From Planktothricoides raciborskii GIHE-MW2 (GTDB taxonomy: Bacteria; Cyanobacteriota; Cyanobacteriia; Cyanobacteriales; Laspinemataceae), in contig NZ_CP159837.1 of NCBI RefSeq assembly GCF_040564635.1, forward strand, positions 1,677,001-1,741,000: a stretch of 64,000 nucleotides of DNA, written 5' to 3'. The position numbers were made by a program, and so were the translations under genes. The notes beneath the pieces were generated by a model. The model saw only the letters and a list, made by a program, of their open reading frames with translations, was not told where the DNA came from and made no database searches. Positions 9,530 through 18,346 of the stretch are shown in pieces. The stretch's first letter is position 1, and each line of letters begins with the position of its first letter.

Positions 9530-11122
9530 TCAAGGATTGGAGAAAGTGTTAATCTCTCCACCGCCGATATAGCGCCCCGGAATTGGACGAGGCACCGAAA
9601 ACGGGGATGTAGGTTGTTGCGGTTGAGTGGGAGCCGCTGACTGGGTGGGATTAAGGGAGGAACCTGTCAGCCCGTTGGCATTGGGGATTGTTGTTGGTAA
9701 ACCCTGCGGGATGGGGACTGAACGCAGAGTCGGAGTTGGCTGTGCCAATGGCTGAGTGCTTGTGGGAACAGAAGGTTGGGTCATAATCCCTAAATTTTGA
9801 CCGTTGGCAGTGCTTTGCTGGGATTGATTCGGGGGCAAATTGAGTTGATTGTAAGTCTGTGGATAAGTCTGTGGATAAGTCTGTGGGGCGATTCCGCGCA
9901 GCGGATCCGGAAAGGGAATCGCATTTCTTGAAGCGGGTACGCTTCTGGGATTGACTAATCCCCCAGAGTTCATCCCACCTGTAGTCGGATTGCTTGGACT
10001 AGACTCTAAGAGATATTGATAAGAGTTGTAGGAATCGGCACTGTTGGCATCGGCAGAATTGCTTTGGAGTGGCTGGTTATAAGAGTTATAACCTCTTTGA
10101 GAGCCCTTGACTCCCCGACTTGATGCCGGTGATAGAGGCATTAATAATTCAGCGCTTGGGTTGACCGAATCTCTGAGACCAGGTTGGGCAGAAGTTGGAA
10201 ATATCCCAGGGGTAGTGTTGGCAATCCCAGAAAAGTTTAAAAGATTTGTTTGATTTGTTTGAGCTAAGAGTGAAAGTTGATTTGTGGGATTGGATATGCT
10301 GGACGTGGATATGCTCGACCCTGTGTTCTGATTTGTATCCACTGGTACGGGAGAGACTAAAAGCCCAGAAGCAGATCCAGGAGGATTATTACGGCTGCCT
10401 TGAGCCTGAGTGGAAGTCGGTGGAGCCTGGAGATCACTTGGGTTTGATCTACTATTGCTGGTCGATCTGCGGATAATCGCTTCTTGCAATGGACTCATGG
10501 CCATGCCCAAATTTCCAGTCCCTACTTCAGTAGCATTAGGACTGATTGTGTTGCCATTTCTGTCACTGTTTCCTAACGATAAATTCATCCCCTGAGGATT
10601 CATGCCACCGATCCCGTTGCCTGGATCATTCGCTTTCAAAAATTCATTGACTGGCAAAGTATTAGGGTTGCCACTTAGGAAAATATTAGACAATCCCTGA
10701 ACATTTTGATTCGTTGGCGGATTGGCTGAGGGTTCAGTTGGGGGAATCGGCGTTGATCTCGACGGTTTAAGATTGTCGGTCTTTTTGGGTTTTTGCGAGG
10801 GCAATCCGCCAACGTCGGGCAAAATTGGCGGGGGAGTTTCCAATAGCTTCATATCTTCTTTGAGGACTGATGAGCTATCAATATCAGCGGCGATCGCTTC
10901 CTGGGCCTGGTCTTGACTTTCTGTTTCCCCCGGATCCGCCAACGATCCTAGACTAAATTCTCCGTCGGTGAAAAATTCCGTGGAGTTAAGCCAGAATTCC
11001 CAACTAAACATAGTAAACAAACCCAAAAATCCGATCGATCCCCAAACCAGCGGTTGCCGCAAAGGGCGTAGTTTGGCTCTGAGATTACGCAGATAAACAG
11101 GTAGCTGATTTTCCGATGACAT
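9530..11122 (-). CDS. Hypothetical membrane-anchored Pro/Asn/Ser/Gln-rich protein
   Basis: A 530-residue protein I cannot assign to a family. One hydrophobic segment near residues 25-45 (PLVWGSIGFLGLFTMFSWEFWL) follows a basic N-terminus (NLRAKLRPLR), so it is probably a type II anchor with the long remainder outside the cytoplasm. The remainder is low complexity, dominated by N, P, S, Q and T, with short motifs such as three PQTY steps, and has no obvious folded domain. The last residues (RPIPGRYIGGGEINTFSNP) look better ordered. It could be a cell-envelope linker or a TonB-like spanning protein, but no diagnostic motif supports that. It lies upstream of repeat-rich DNA and is probably monocistronic. 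Confidence 0.7.
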   Translation of the reverse strand: MSSENQLPVYLRNLRAKLRPLRQPLVWGSIGFLGLFTMFSWEFWLNSTEFFTDGEFSLGSLADPGETESQDQAQEAIAADIDSSSVLKEDMKLLETPPPILPDVGGLPSQKPKKTDNLKPSRSTPIPPTEPSANPPTNQNVQGLSNIFLSGNPNTLPVNEFLKANDPGNGIGGMNPQGMNLSLGNSDRNGNTISPNATEVGTGNLGMAMSPLQEAIIRRSTSNSRSNPSDLQAPPTSTQAQGSRNNPPGSASGLLVSPVPVDTNQNTGSSISTSSISNPTNQLSLLAQTNQTNLLNFSGIANTTPGIFPTSAQPGLRDSVNPSAELLMPLSPASSRGVKGSQRGYNSYNQPLQSNSADANSADSYNSYQYLLESSPSNPTTGGMNSGGLVNPRSVPASRNAIPFPDPLRGIAPQTYPQTYPQTYNQLNLPPNQSQQSTANGQNLGIMTQPSVPTSTQPLAQPTPTLRSVPIPQGLPTTIPNANGLTGSSLNPTQSAAPTQPQQPTSPFSVPRPIPGRYIGGGEINTFSNP

Positions 11123-11618
11123 AACAACGTCCTAAATTCATCACAGTTTTCTAAAGTCTGAATAATTATGAGTCAATATGTGCTGAGAGGAAATCGACGC
11201 TGCGATCGCCTGCTCATCACTCGGACAATATCTAGACTTCTTGATTGATTCTCCGTTGAGGCTTGGCTGTTGAGGATTCTGCAAAAAAACACCTTTTCTT
11301 GTCAACCCGCAACCCGCAACCCGCAACCCGCAAAATTTCTCCAAAATTTCTCCAAAATTTCTCTGGATGATTTCTCTGGGTGATTTCTCTGGGTGATTTA
11401 TTTGGGTGATTTATTTGGGTGATTTCTCTGAGTGATTTCTCAGGCGGCATCCTCACGCCTTGCCATACTCCTTATACGGAAGCCTACTTATAGACTTCTA
11501 CTTATATTATATTCTACTTATATTCTACTTATATCTTAGCCGTTGATCTGTCTTTAGACGTAGCAACACACCAAAGCCGGGATAAAGACTGACCCCCTGT
11601 GAGAACACAGTGGAAGTC

Positions 11619-11685
11619 AATCAAAGCTAAATCAAAGCTAAATCAAAGCTAAATCAAAGCTAAATCAAAGCTAAATCAAAGCTAA
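11619..11685. repeat. 11-bp tandem array (AAATCAAAGCT)
   Basis: About six copies of AAATCAAAGCT in direct tandem. The unit is close to one helical turn and contains A-tracts. Confidence 0.85.
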
Positions 11686-11810
11686 ATATAGCAGTTCTTT
11701 AATCTATGAGGTACATCGTTAAACTTGTCATTCCCGCGAAGCCTGCCCCCGCGCGGGGGGCGGGAATCCACTCACATCTCTGTATTTTATAAATCCGAGA
11801 ACTGCTATAT
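11686..11810. mobile_element. Candidate 125-bp MITE-like inverted-repeat element
   Basis: Perfect 13-bp terminal inverted repeats, ATATAGCAGTTCT at 11686-11698 and AGAACTGCTATAT at 11798-11810, enclose a 99-bp interior. The interior has its own inverted repeat (ATTCCCGC / GCGGGAAT) around a C/G-rich palindrome. No coding capacity. The ends are seen directly; mobility is inferred. Confidence 0.55.
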
Positions 11811-11848
11811 CTCCGTTGACCCAGATTTAACCTGTGACTGGGGAGAAG

Positions 11849-13048
11849 TTAACGAGAAGCCCGGACTAACAAAACTCCGCCAATGGTCAAACCAATTCCA
11901 CTGGGCAACCAAGCGGCCAAAACCGGAGATAAAATTTGAATTTGTCCCAAAGCATTGGTTAAAAATGCTAATAAATAATATCCAAACACAATCAAGATAC
12001 TAATGCCAAAGCTGGTGGCTTTGCTGACCCGTCTGGGGCGGATACCGAGAGTTGAACCGACCAAAGCAAAAACGACACAAACAAAAGGTAAGGCATATTT
12101 TTGTTGAATCCGTACCTCCATTTTGCGAATTTCATCCTCATCTGCACCCTGACGCAGAATTGCCAAGCGTTCTTTTGCTTGAGCAATATTCATTTCTCCA
12201 TAATCTCGACCTCTTTGGGCTAAATCTAAAGGAGTGCGAGGGAGTTGGAGTTGTTGGCGATCGAAGCGAATAATATTGCGATAGGAACCATCGGGGGCAA
12301 TTAAATAAATGGTGCCATTGAAAAAATCCCAGCTATTTTGGGAAAAATTCCATTGGGCTAATTCAGCGGAAACGATTTGCGTCAGACCTTGCTCGGATCT
12401 GTCCAAAATCGTTAATTTTTTCATATCTTTCCCATCAAACTGTTCGGCATAGAACAAGCGTTTCATCACGTTGACTCTTTGGCCGTCGGCTTGGGTAACT
12501 CTTTCAAATTCTGTGTGGATAATATTACGGTCTTGAAACGGTAGTTTTTCTCGTTTCAAGGCTCTTTCTAAGGTAGTTGAAGCTTGGTAGTTGGCTACGG
12601 GAACGATCGCCTCGTTAAAGGCAAAGGTCATGGCAGTCACCAATAAACTCACCATCATAGCCGGGAAGACTAACCGATAAACACTTACCCCACAACTGCG
12701 TAAGGCTACTAACTCGCTATCCGCCGACAATCGACTGTAAGCCATTAAAGTTGCCAGCAACATTGACATGGGAAAGGCTAACACTAAAAATTCTGGAAGT
12801 TTCAACAAAAAAACTTCGATGGCGATTTCCCATGCCAGACCTTTCTCTGTCACCTGGCGAATCAGTTCAAATAAAGTGTCAACGGATACTCCTACGGAAC
12901 AAAACGCGCCAATTCCAAACAGAAATGGACCGATAAGTTCTCGGATGATATATCGATCCATCATCGTCAGCTTTAAAGGAAACCCGAGCAGATTTATAGA
13001 CGTATTCACACGACTAAAAGATGTCATATTTTTTTTATTCAGCAGCAT
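11849..13048 (-). CDS. lptF: LptF/LptG family LPS-export permease
   Basis: A polytopic inner-membrane permease of up to 399 residues (YjgP/YjgQ family), which with LptB forms the ABC transporter that extracts LPS from the inner membrane. The N-terminal block MDRYIIRELIGPFLFGIGAF, the LPEFLVLAFPMSMLLATLMAYSRLSADSE region and the C-terminal KYALPFVCVVFALVGSTLGIRPRR match the family. A beta-rich periplasmic domain sits between about residues 130 and 280, and three helices close the protein. The start may be the ATG at 13048 or one of the later Met codons, ending with MDRYII. It is last in a minus-strand series lptA-lptB-lptF. Cyanobacteria often have one such permease gene, which may act as a homodimer. 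Confidence 0.88.
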   Translation of the reverse strand: MLLNKKNMTSFSRVNTSINLLGFPLKLTMMDRYIIRELIGPFLFGIGAFCSVGVSVDTLFELIRQVTEKGLAWEIAIEVFLLKLPEFLVLAFPMSMLLATLMAYSRLSADSELVALRSCGVSVYRLVFPAMMVSLLVTAMTFAFNEAIVPVANYQASTTLERALKREKLPFQDRNIIHTEFERVTQADGQRVNVMKRLFYAEQFDGKDMKKLTILDRSEQGLTQIVSAELAQWNFSQNSWDFFNGTIYLIAPDGSYRNIIRFDRQQLQLPRTPLDLAQRGRDYGEMNIAQAKERLAILRQGADEDEIRKMEVRIQQKYALPFVCVVFALVGSTLGIRPRRVSKATSFGISILIVFGYYLLAFLTNALGQIQILSPVLAAWLPSGIGLTIGGVLLVRASR

Positions 13049-13107
13049 ATGATTGGCATGAACCGATTAAAGGTTTAATCTAAACCCAGAAATCTAGATG
13101 TTACACA

Positions 13108-13131
13108 CCTATACCTATACCTATACCTATA
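13108..13131. repeat. ACCTAT hexanucleotide repeat
   Basis: About four copies of ACCTAT in the short spacer between lptB and lptF. Confidence 0.6.
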
Positions 13132-13157
13132 TATTATACATTTATTAAAGTCTAAGA

Positions 13158-13886
13158 TTAAAGTTTAAATTGCTCTCCTAAATAATATTGTCGAACCAAA
13201 GGATTATTATAAAGTTCTTCAGGGGTTCCCGAAGCGATGATTTCTCCATCTCTCATAATGTAAGCCCGGTCAGTAATCGCCAAAGTCTCACGGACATTGT
13301 GATCCGTGATTAAGATGCCGATATTTTTCTGACGCAATTTAGCAATCATAAGCTGAATTTCTGATACGGCAATTGGATCGACTCCCGCAAAGGGTTCATC
13401 TAACAAAAGAAATTTTGGCCCGGTGACCCCCATCCCTAAAGCTCTCGCCAATTCGGCTCGCCGTCGTTCACCTCCTGAGAGTTGAATTCCTAAAGTTGAT
13501 GATACTTTTTCTAGGCGGAATTCACGGAGCAGTTGATGTAGGCGATCGCTCCATTCATGTTTAGGAATCTTGCTTTGCTCTAGGACTAAAAGAATATTTT
13601 GTCGTGTAGTCAGGTGGCGAAAAATACTCGCCTCTTGAGCGAGATAAGCAATCCCTAAATTGGCTCTTTGATCGATGGATAATTGGGTAATTTCTAACTC
13701 ATTCAGCCAAACATGGCCTTGATTTGGTTTTTCTAACCCAGTTGCAATGTAAAAAGTGGTCGTTTTTCCCGATCCATTTGGGCCGAGTAATCCGACAATC
13801 TCTCCTTGATCTAAGGTTAGGTTCACGCGCTTGACGACTACCCGCTTACCATAGATTTTATAGATGTTTTCCAGATGGATGTTCAC
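13158..13886 (-). CDS. lptB: LPS-export ABC transporter ATPase LptB
   Basis: A 242-residue ABC ATPase that powers LPS transport from the inner membrane through LptF/G. Visible motifs: Walker A GPNGSGKTT (residues 35-43), Q-loop in YLAQEASIFR (about 81-90), signature LSGGERRRAELARAL (136-150), Walker B FLLLDEPFAGVDP (159-171) with catalytic Glu164, and the switch His196 in ITDHNVRE. The LSGGERRR signature and the length are typical of LptB. It sits between lptA and lptF in the same orientation, which confirms the assignment. Confidence 0.95.
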   Translation of the reverse strand: MNIHLENIYKIYGKRVVVKRVNLTLDQGEIVGLLGPNGSGKTTTFYIATGLEKPNQGHVWLNELEITQLSIDQRANLGIAYLAQEASIFRHLTTRQNILLVLEQSKIPKHEWSDRLHQLLREFRLEKVSSTLGIQLSGGERRRAELARALGMGVTGPKFLLLDEPFAGVDPIAVSEIQLMIAKLRQKNIGILITDHNVRETLAITDRAYIMRDGEIIASGTPEELYNNPLVRQYYLGEQFKL

Positions 13887-13993
13887 GTTGATGATTTTTC
13901 CTGAATGGCTGAATTGGTCAACGATTCCGTAAAAATCACGAGGGTAATTTTACCGACATTTGACCTCAGATTAATCATTTTAATCATTTTTTA

Positions 13994-14464
13994 CTAGCGA
14001 GGAATATTCGGCGCCGATGATTGATTCGATGCGTTTGGGTCAGGAATCAAATAAATAGATTCTACTTGCTGGTTTTTTTCTGGAACCGCAATAAATCTCC
14101 CCTCATCAATTAAATAAGTAATGGTTTCGGCTCGTAAACTATTCCCTTGTTGCAGAATATAGGCATTTCCCGTCAAAACAATCCGACGTTCGCGACTAAA
14201 ATACTGAGCTTGAGCAGCAGTCCCTTGCATTTGTCGGGCGGGATAGTTAATTTGCACGTTACCACGAGCGGTGACTATTCCGGTTTTCGCATCCGCCTCT
14301 TGAATGTCTGAACGAACACTTAAAGATTGTGCGTTCGCCGCTTGGTTCGCGTTGGCGATTTGAGTATAAGTGGGAGTGGCGATCGCCCCAGCTAGGGCGA
14401 TCGGCAGAATTAATCCCAATCCACACTGAACTAAAAATGAAGATTTTCTCACAGAATGCATCAT
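13994..14464 (-). CDS. lptA: LptA/OstA-like periplasmic LPS-bridge protein
   Basis: A 156-residue exported protein. An N-terminal signal peptide (basic RKSSF, hydrophobic core, cleavage probably after the ATPTYTQIANA region) precedes an OstA beta-jellyroll segment: SVRSDIQEADAKTGIVTARGNVQINYPAR, then MQGTAAQAQYFSRERRIVLTGNAYILQQGNSLRAETITYLIDEGRF. LptA molecules stack to carry LPS across the periplasm. It is the first gene of the lptA-lptB-lptF series, 107 bp before lptB. The tail is polar and probably disordered. Confidence 0.88.
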   Translation of the reverse strand: MMHSVRKSSFLVQCGLGLILPIALAGAIATPTYTQIANANQAANAQSLSVRSDIQEADAKTGIVTARGNVQINYPARQMQGTAAQAQYFSRERRIVLTGNAYILQQGNSLRAETITYLIDEGRFIAVPEKNQQVESIYLIPDPNASNQSSAPNIPR

Positions 14465-14818
14465 GGCTGGTAATGGTTCACACGGTTAACAATTAATTTA
14501 ACCACGGCCAGGGGTGACACTAGGCCGCTATTGATAGTTTAGCCAATCCTAGCAACACTTCCTCCGGAATAATTTCCCCGTGGTGTTGTGGGGATTGGCT
14601 TTAGGCATACTGACTTGATGGGATTTCTATAAGTTTCCTATTGCCTGAATCGGTGATTTCCCCTGGTGTTTTGCCATCGAATAGCTTCTTAGGTTCTTAG
14701 AGGTTCTTAGGATCTGAGGATTTCAGAACAATTAAGCATTCGTAGACATTGACTAATCTGAGAGGCTCCCCAATAACTGGCATTTTAAAACTCAATTAGG
14801 CGATCGCAGTTGAATTAG
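14465..14818. other. Intergenic region, nothing recognised
   Basis: A 354-bp spacer between two minus-strand genes. It should contain the promoter of the lpt operon. Two GGTTCTTAG direct repeats near 14690-14712 are the only structure noticed. Confidence 0.4.
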
Positions 14819-15244
14819 TCAACGGTTGATTTGACTAATTTTGGGCAAAGATAACCCTGGGTTATCCGGCATTGAATTCTCAGGCATATTGCCAAACAAT
14901 TGATCGGTTAATTTGACTACATTTTCCGGGCCTACTTCTTGAAGCTTCTGCAAGATTTGGCTACTTATTTGGAGTATTTCCGCTACATTAATCTCAAAAT
15001 AAGTAGGTTGATAACTTCTTAAACGGCTCATCCCTTCTCCTAACAGAATTGCCGCCCCTTTCCAGTTATGATTGCTCAAATGATATAAAGCAACAGCAAT
15101 TTGCAGAATTCCTTGATAAAATTTTTTGTCTGGTTCTGATGCTTCCATCCATAAACTTTCTAAAGTATCGTGACAAGCATAGAAATCCTGCTGATTAAAT
15201 TGTTCGACTGCTTGCCAAAACTCTGGGGGTATTGAATTTGACAT
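14819..15244 (-). CDS. DUF309 domain-containing protein
   Basis: A 141-residue soluble helical protein. The family block FNQQDFYACHDTLESLWMEASEPDKKFYQGILQIAVALYHLSNHNWKGAAILLGEGMSRL covers most of its length, which is the diagnostic DUF309 pattern (His in ACHDTLE and HLSNHN). The fold is a small helical bundle, and no biochemical activity is established for the family. Cyanobacterial homologues are usually this size. It is probably transcribed alone, downstream of ftrC on the same strand. Confidence 0.85.
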   Translation of the reverse strand: MSNSIPPEFWQAVEQFNQQDFYACHDTLESLWMEASEPDKKFYQGILQIAVALYHLSNHNWKGAAILLGEGMSRLRSYQPTYFEINVAEILQISSQILQKLQEVGPENVVKLTDQLFGNMPENSMPDNPGLSLPKISQINR

Positions 15245-15370
15245 TGATTTTTGCTCTGCCGCTTAATTGACTTATGGTGATTTCTTTATGGGGATTGGCA
15301 AATTATCTCTTTTGCGCTATCAACGATTTAATACTTTCATCACAGAAAGCTAGATTTTAGAGTAAAAAAA

Positions 15371-15395
15371 CACCGGCAAAAAAGCCGGTATTTTC
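15371..15395 (-). terminator. Intrinsic terminator of ftrC
   Basis: Hairpin with ACCGGC / GCCGGT stem and A6 loop. Read on the minus strand it is followed by a T run, and it lies just after the ftrC stop codon at 15406. Confidence 0.8.
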
Positions 15396-15405
15396 ATAAA
15401 AACAA

Positions 15406-15771
15406 TTAAGCAATACTATTTCTGACTGCTTCTAATTCTGCCATTGATATTTCTTGGGTCGCCCCAGCAAAATCATTGTCGGGGGTCAGGAAAAGCATAC
15501 AGTGGCATTCTTTGCGCTCGCGCATAGGCACACAAGGACAGTTCCAAAAAGTCGCTTTTACTTCCGCTGCTTTATCTTCGTAATGACGACAAGGACAAAG
15601 CGGTGAACCCAATTCATCCTTATGTTTCGCCAGTCCTTCAATTACCACCGCTGTCACGGAAAGATCAACACAAAAGTAAGTTCCGGTGCGTTGGGCATAC
15701 TGTTCAGCAAACTTTTTCATTGCCTCTAGGTTTTTTTCGGTGGAGAGCTTTTTACTATCTGTTGGGTTCAT
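15406..15771 (-). CDS. ftrC: Ferredoxin-thioredoxin reductase, catalytic (beta) chain
   Basis: A 121-residue iron-sulphur protein, the catalytic subunit of the ferredoxin:thioredoxin reductase that passes photosynthetic electrons to thioredoxin. All seven conserved cysteines are visible: Cys34 (TYFCVD), the CPC pair at 59/61 (SPLCPCRHYEDK), the CPC pair at 78/80 (FWNCPCVPMRERKECHC) and Cys89/91. These hold the 4Fe-4S cluster and the redox-active disulphide. I chose the ATG at 15771 (MNPTDSKK) because the family is about 115-120 residues long; the frame runs open up to 15906 but the extra part has no family similarity. The variable subunit gene is not in the window. Confidence 0.95.
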   Translation of the reverse strand: MNPTDSKKLSTEKNLEAMKKFAEQYAQRTGTYFCVDLSVTAVVIEGLAKHKDELGSPLCPCRHYEDKAAEVKATFWNCPCVPMRERKECHCMLFLTPDNDFAGATQEISMAELEAVRNSIA

Positions 15772-16283
15772 GCCATCTGCCTTGAAAATCTTGTGATGTT
15801 TATATTTTAGCGCAAATTTATCCCATAATTTGTGAATATTAATGTCGCAATTCTCTGATTTGTCCAGCCGATCCCTTGGACACTTGTCACAGATCCCGCT
15901 TGACAAATAATTAAGGGTGAGTAGGTAAAAATAGCGATCGCCTATAGGATTTAGGGTGGATTTCGCGATTAGTCACCCCGCTCTGAGGACTCTGGCACCT
16001 CCGACCGCCGGGATGGCTTATCCTGACGCTTTGAAGTAATATTCGCTGATGGTCTTCAAGCTTAAACCTGAACAGATGCAAATAATTCGTCACCCCCGGC
16101 AACAAACTTATCCCGAATAATCTTGTAGTTTATGATTAGGTAAATCCACTCTCTGTGGAAAAATGGTTAATTGCAGTCTGGTCTACAGAAAATTGTTGGC
16201 ATCCCGAAAGCCCAATACAACTGTTCTTCGGTCTGAATTAATGTTCTCTATAATTTCTCGCGAGTACCTGCATTCCCTTAGCT
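15772..16283. other. Divergent intergenic region between ftrC and moeB
   Basis: Should contain both promoters. No gene or RNA recognised. Confidence 0.4.
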
Positions 16284-17456
16284 ATGCTTAATCCCAATCT
16301 GGATGAAATCCAGTTAACTAAAGACGACTACGAACGTTACTCCCGTCACCTGATTTTGCCGGAAGTCGGCGTTGCCGGACAAAAACGCCTCAAAGCCGCC
16401 AGTGTCTTGTGTATTGGCACTGGTGGTCTCGGTTCTCCCCTATTGCTATATTTAGCCGCAGCGGGCATTGGCCGATTGGGGATTGTCGATTTTGATGTGG
16501 TCGATCATTCCAACCTGCAACGGCAAGTCATTCACGGCACTTCCTGGGTGGGCAAACCAAAGATTTCTTCCGCCAAACATCGGATTCACGAAATTAACCC
16601 ATTTTGCCAAGTCGATCTATACAATACCCGCATCAGTTCTCAGAATGCTCTGGAATTGATTTCTCCCTATGACATAGTAGTTGATGGCACGGATAATTTC
16701 CCTACCCGATACCTGGTTAACGATGCTTGCGTCTTACTGAATAAACCTAATGTTTACGGTTCTATTTTCCGGTTTGAAGGACAAGCCACGGTGTTTAATT
16801 ACCAAGAAGGCCCCAACTACCGAGACCTCTATCCCGAACCCCCACCGCCGGGAATGGTGCCTTCTTGTGCGGAAGGCGGTGTTTTAGGGATTTTGCCGGG
16901 AATTATTGGCGTAATTCAGGCGACGGAAACCGTAAAAATTATTCTTCGCCAGGGAAATACCCTCAGTGGTCGCCTACTATTATTTAATGCACTGGAAATG
17001 AAGTTCCGGGAATTGAAACTGCGACCCAATCCAGAACGTCCCGTGATTTCTAAACTGATTGACTACGAACAATTCTGTGGCATTCCTCAAGCCAAAGCCC
17101 AGGAGGATCAACAAAAAATGGATATTCCCGAAATGACCGTTGTCGAGCTTAAGCAGCTTATTGATAGTGGTGCTGATGATTTTGTGCTGATTGATGTCCG
17201 CAACCCCAATGAATATGAAATTGGCAAGATTCCCGGTTCGGTGTTGGTGCCATTACCGGAGATTGAAAATGGCGCCGGGGTGGAAAAGGTTAAAGAATTA
17301 GCCAATGGTCATCGGTTGATTGCTCACTGCAAGATGGGTGGGCGATCGGCCAAGGCTTTGGGCATTCTGAAACAAGCCGGAATTGATGGAATTAATGTCA
17401 AAGGTGGGATTAATGCTTGGAGTCAAGAAGTTGACCCCTCTGTCCCACAATATTAA
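16284..17456 (+). CDS. moeB: MoeB-type adenylyltransferase with C-terminal rhodanese domain
   Basis: A 390-residue E1-like enzyme that adenylates the C-terminus of a sulphur-carrier protein (MoaD or ThiS type) and can add sulphur through its rhodanese domain. Residues about 12-260 form the ThiF/MoeB domain: YSRHLILPEVG, nucleotide-binding GTGGLGSPLL, DVVDHSNLQRQ and VDGTDNFPTRYLVND. The probable thioester or persulphide Cys lies in VPSCAEGGVLG. The C-terminal rhodanese (about 285-388) has VDVRNPNEYEIG and the active-site loop HCKMGGRSAKA. The two-domain layout resembles eukaryotic MOCS3/Uba4, and cyanobacterial MoeB proteins commonly have it. Whether it serves molybdopterin, thiamine or both is not decided by context. 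Confidence 0.9.
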   Translation: MLNPNLDEIQLTKDDYERYSRHLILPEVGVAGQKRLKAASVLCIGTGGLGSPLLLYLAAAGIGRLGIVDFDVVDHSNLQRQVIHGTSWVGKPKISSAKHRIHEINPFCQVDLYNTRISSQNALELISPYDIVVDGTDNFPTRYLVNDACVLLNKPNVYGSIFRFEGQATVFNYQEGPNYRDLYPEPPPPGMVPSCAEGGVLGILPGIIGVIQATETVKIILRQGNTLSGRLLLFNALEMKFRELKLRPNPERPVISKLIDYEQFCGIPQAKAQEDQQKMDIPEMTVVELKQLIDSGADDFVLIDVRNPNEYEIGKIPGSVLVPLPEIENGAGVEKVKELANGHRLIAHCKMGGRSAKALGILKQAGIDGINVKGGINAWSQEVDPSVPQY

Positions 17457-17961
17457 TTAAGCTTAATTAAGCCGTTAATTACTACAACCCCAAAAAGAAC
17501 AGACACAGAGGACACCAAAGAAAATTTATCTTTGTGTCCTCTGTGTCTTTGTGGTGAGTTTCACCCGCAAGATGCAGCAAAAATTATTAGGCACAATGAG
17601 TGATTGACAAAATAGCTAATTTATGGTATAGAAACGAATTTTTATCAATAATATTTAATTTATTTCCCATATATCGGCCATAAAAATCAGTAATATTGCG
17701 GATGACTTTGGTCAGAGATTGGGGGGATAATGAAGTCAAGATTAATAAATTGTTAAATTTTTTCAGTGGATCGCTCAATTTTTTGTCCCAGGGGTGGCGG
17801 AAAAAATTTCTATTTTTTTATTTAAGTTCGCTTCAGCCATCTCAAAAATATCCTGATTGCCTGGGTAGCCGAAAGCAAGTTACAATGATTATAGGAGTGA
17901 ATTACTCTATTGTTTAAGTATAGAGAATATTATTGCCAAAAGTAAGTAGGAGAAAGTTATT
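17457..17961. other. Intergenic region after moeB
   Basis: A 505-bp stretch with one strong hairpin (17499-17548). Small frames on both strands within it have no recognisable content. The last 60 bp lead into the small gene at 17962 and carry its ribosome-binding site. Confidence 0.5.
17499..17548. terminator. Long hairpin after moeB
   Basis: Nearly perfect 19-bp inverted repeat (GACACAGAGGACACCAAAG and TCTTTGTGTCCTCTGTGTC) around a 7-nt AT loop. It can act as a terminator for moeB, although no long T run follows. It may also be a dispersed palindrome. Confidence 0.6.
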
Positions 17962-18165
17962 ATGTTACGAGGCTTTAGTCAATTTTCCCGCAGTAAATCT
18001 AGCCCAAAAGTCGATCGCCTTGGCATGAAAAAAACTAGCGCTCCATTAGCGGATGGTTTTTGCAGTCGTTATGCCCACAGTTTTGAACACGACGATACAG
18101 AACGGTTAGATAAATTTGCCGGTCTGAATGATTTGTTGTCTTCCCTGGAAAGTTTCCGCGAGTAG
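17962..18165 (+). CDS. Small unknown protein (67 aa)
   Basis: A short basic-then-acidic protein, MLRGFSQFSRSKSSPK at the N-terminus and LDKFAGLNDLLSSLESFRE at the C-terminus. I do not recognise a family. Reasons to accept it: a good ribosome-binding site (GGAGAAAG about 7 bases before the ATG), and a strong intrinsic terminator 100 bp downstream on the same strand. No signal peptide or membrane segment. The C-terminal part could form one amphipathic helix. Confidence 0.6.
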   Translation: MLRGFSQFSRSKSSPKVDRLGMKKTSAPLADGFCSRYAHSFEHDDTERLDKFAGLNDLLSSLESFRE

Positions 18166-18267
18166 TTCACCGCGATCGCCTCTGATGTACTCATTATGCT
18201 GTAATTCTCAGCAAATCAAGAATATTGGGTTAAATGACTGGATTGAAAGAAACTGAAATCATTATAA

Positions 18268-18302
18268 AGAGGGTGGGGATTATCTCCCCACCCTCTAAAA
18301 TT
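18268..18302 (+). terminator. Strong intrinsic terminator
   Basis: A 12-bp perfect stem (AGAGGGTGGGGA / TCCCCACCCTCT) with a 5-nt loop, followed by AAAATTTTT. It lies between the small gene (ends 18165) and the convergent TPR gene (ends 18347), so it may serve both strands. Confidence 0.85.
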
Positions 18303-18346
18303 TTTCATGGCTGCTAAGTTTAATGGTTGTTAAAATGGCGCTGGAT

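Larger units (their letters stand above)
11123..11848. other. Repeat-rich intergenic region
   Basis: No credible gene. It contains AACCCGC repeats (about 11308-11330), TGATTTCTCTGGG-type repeats (about 11365-11440), ACTTATATTCT repeats (about 11500-11535), an 11-bp array (11619-11685) and a 125-bp inverted-repeat element (11686-11810). Short frames crossing these repeats are not believable. Confidence 0.7.

Noticed and set aside
11232-11456. Minus-strand frame with REITQ repeats
   Set aside because: Translation of TGATTTCTCTGGG-type repeats.
15911-16105. 64-codon frame upstream of ftrC
   Set aside because: No similarity recognised and lies in the divergent promoter region.
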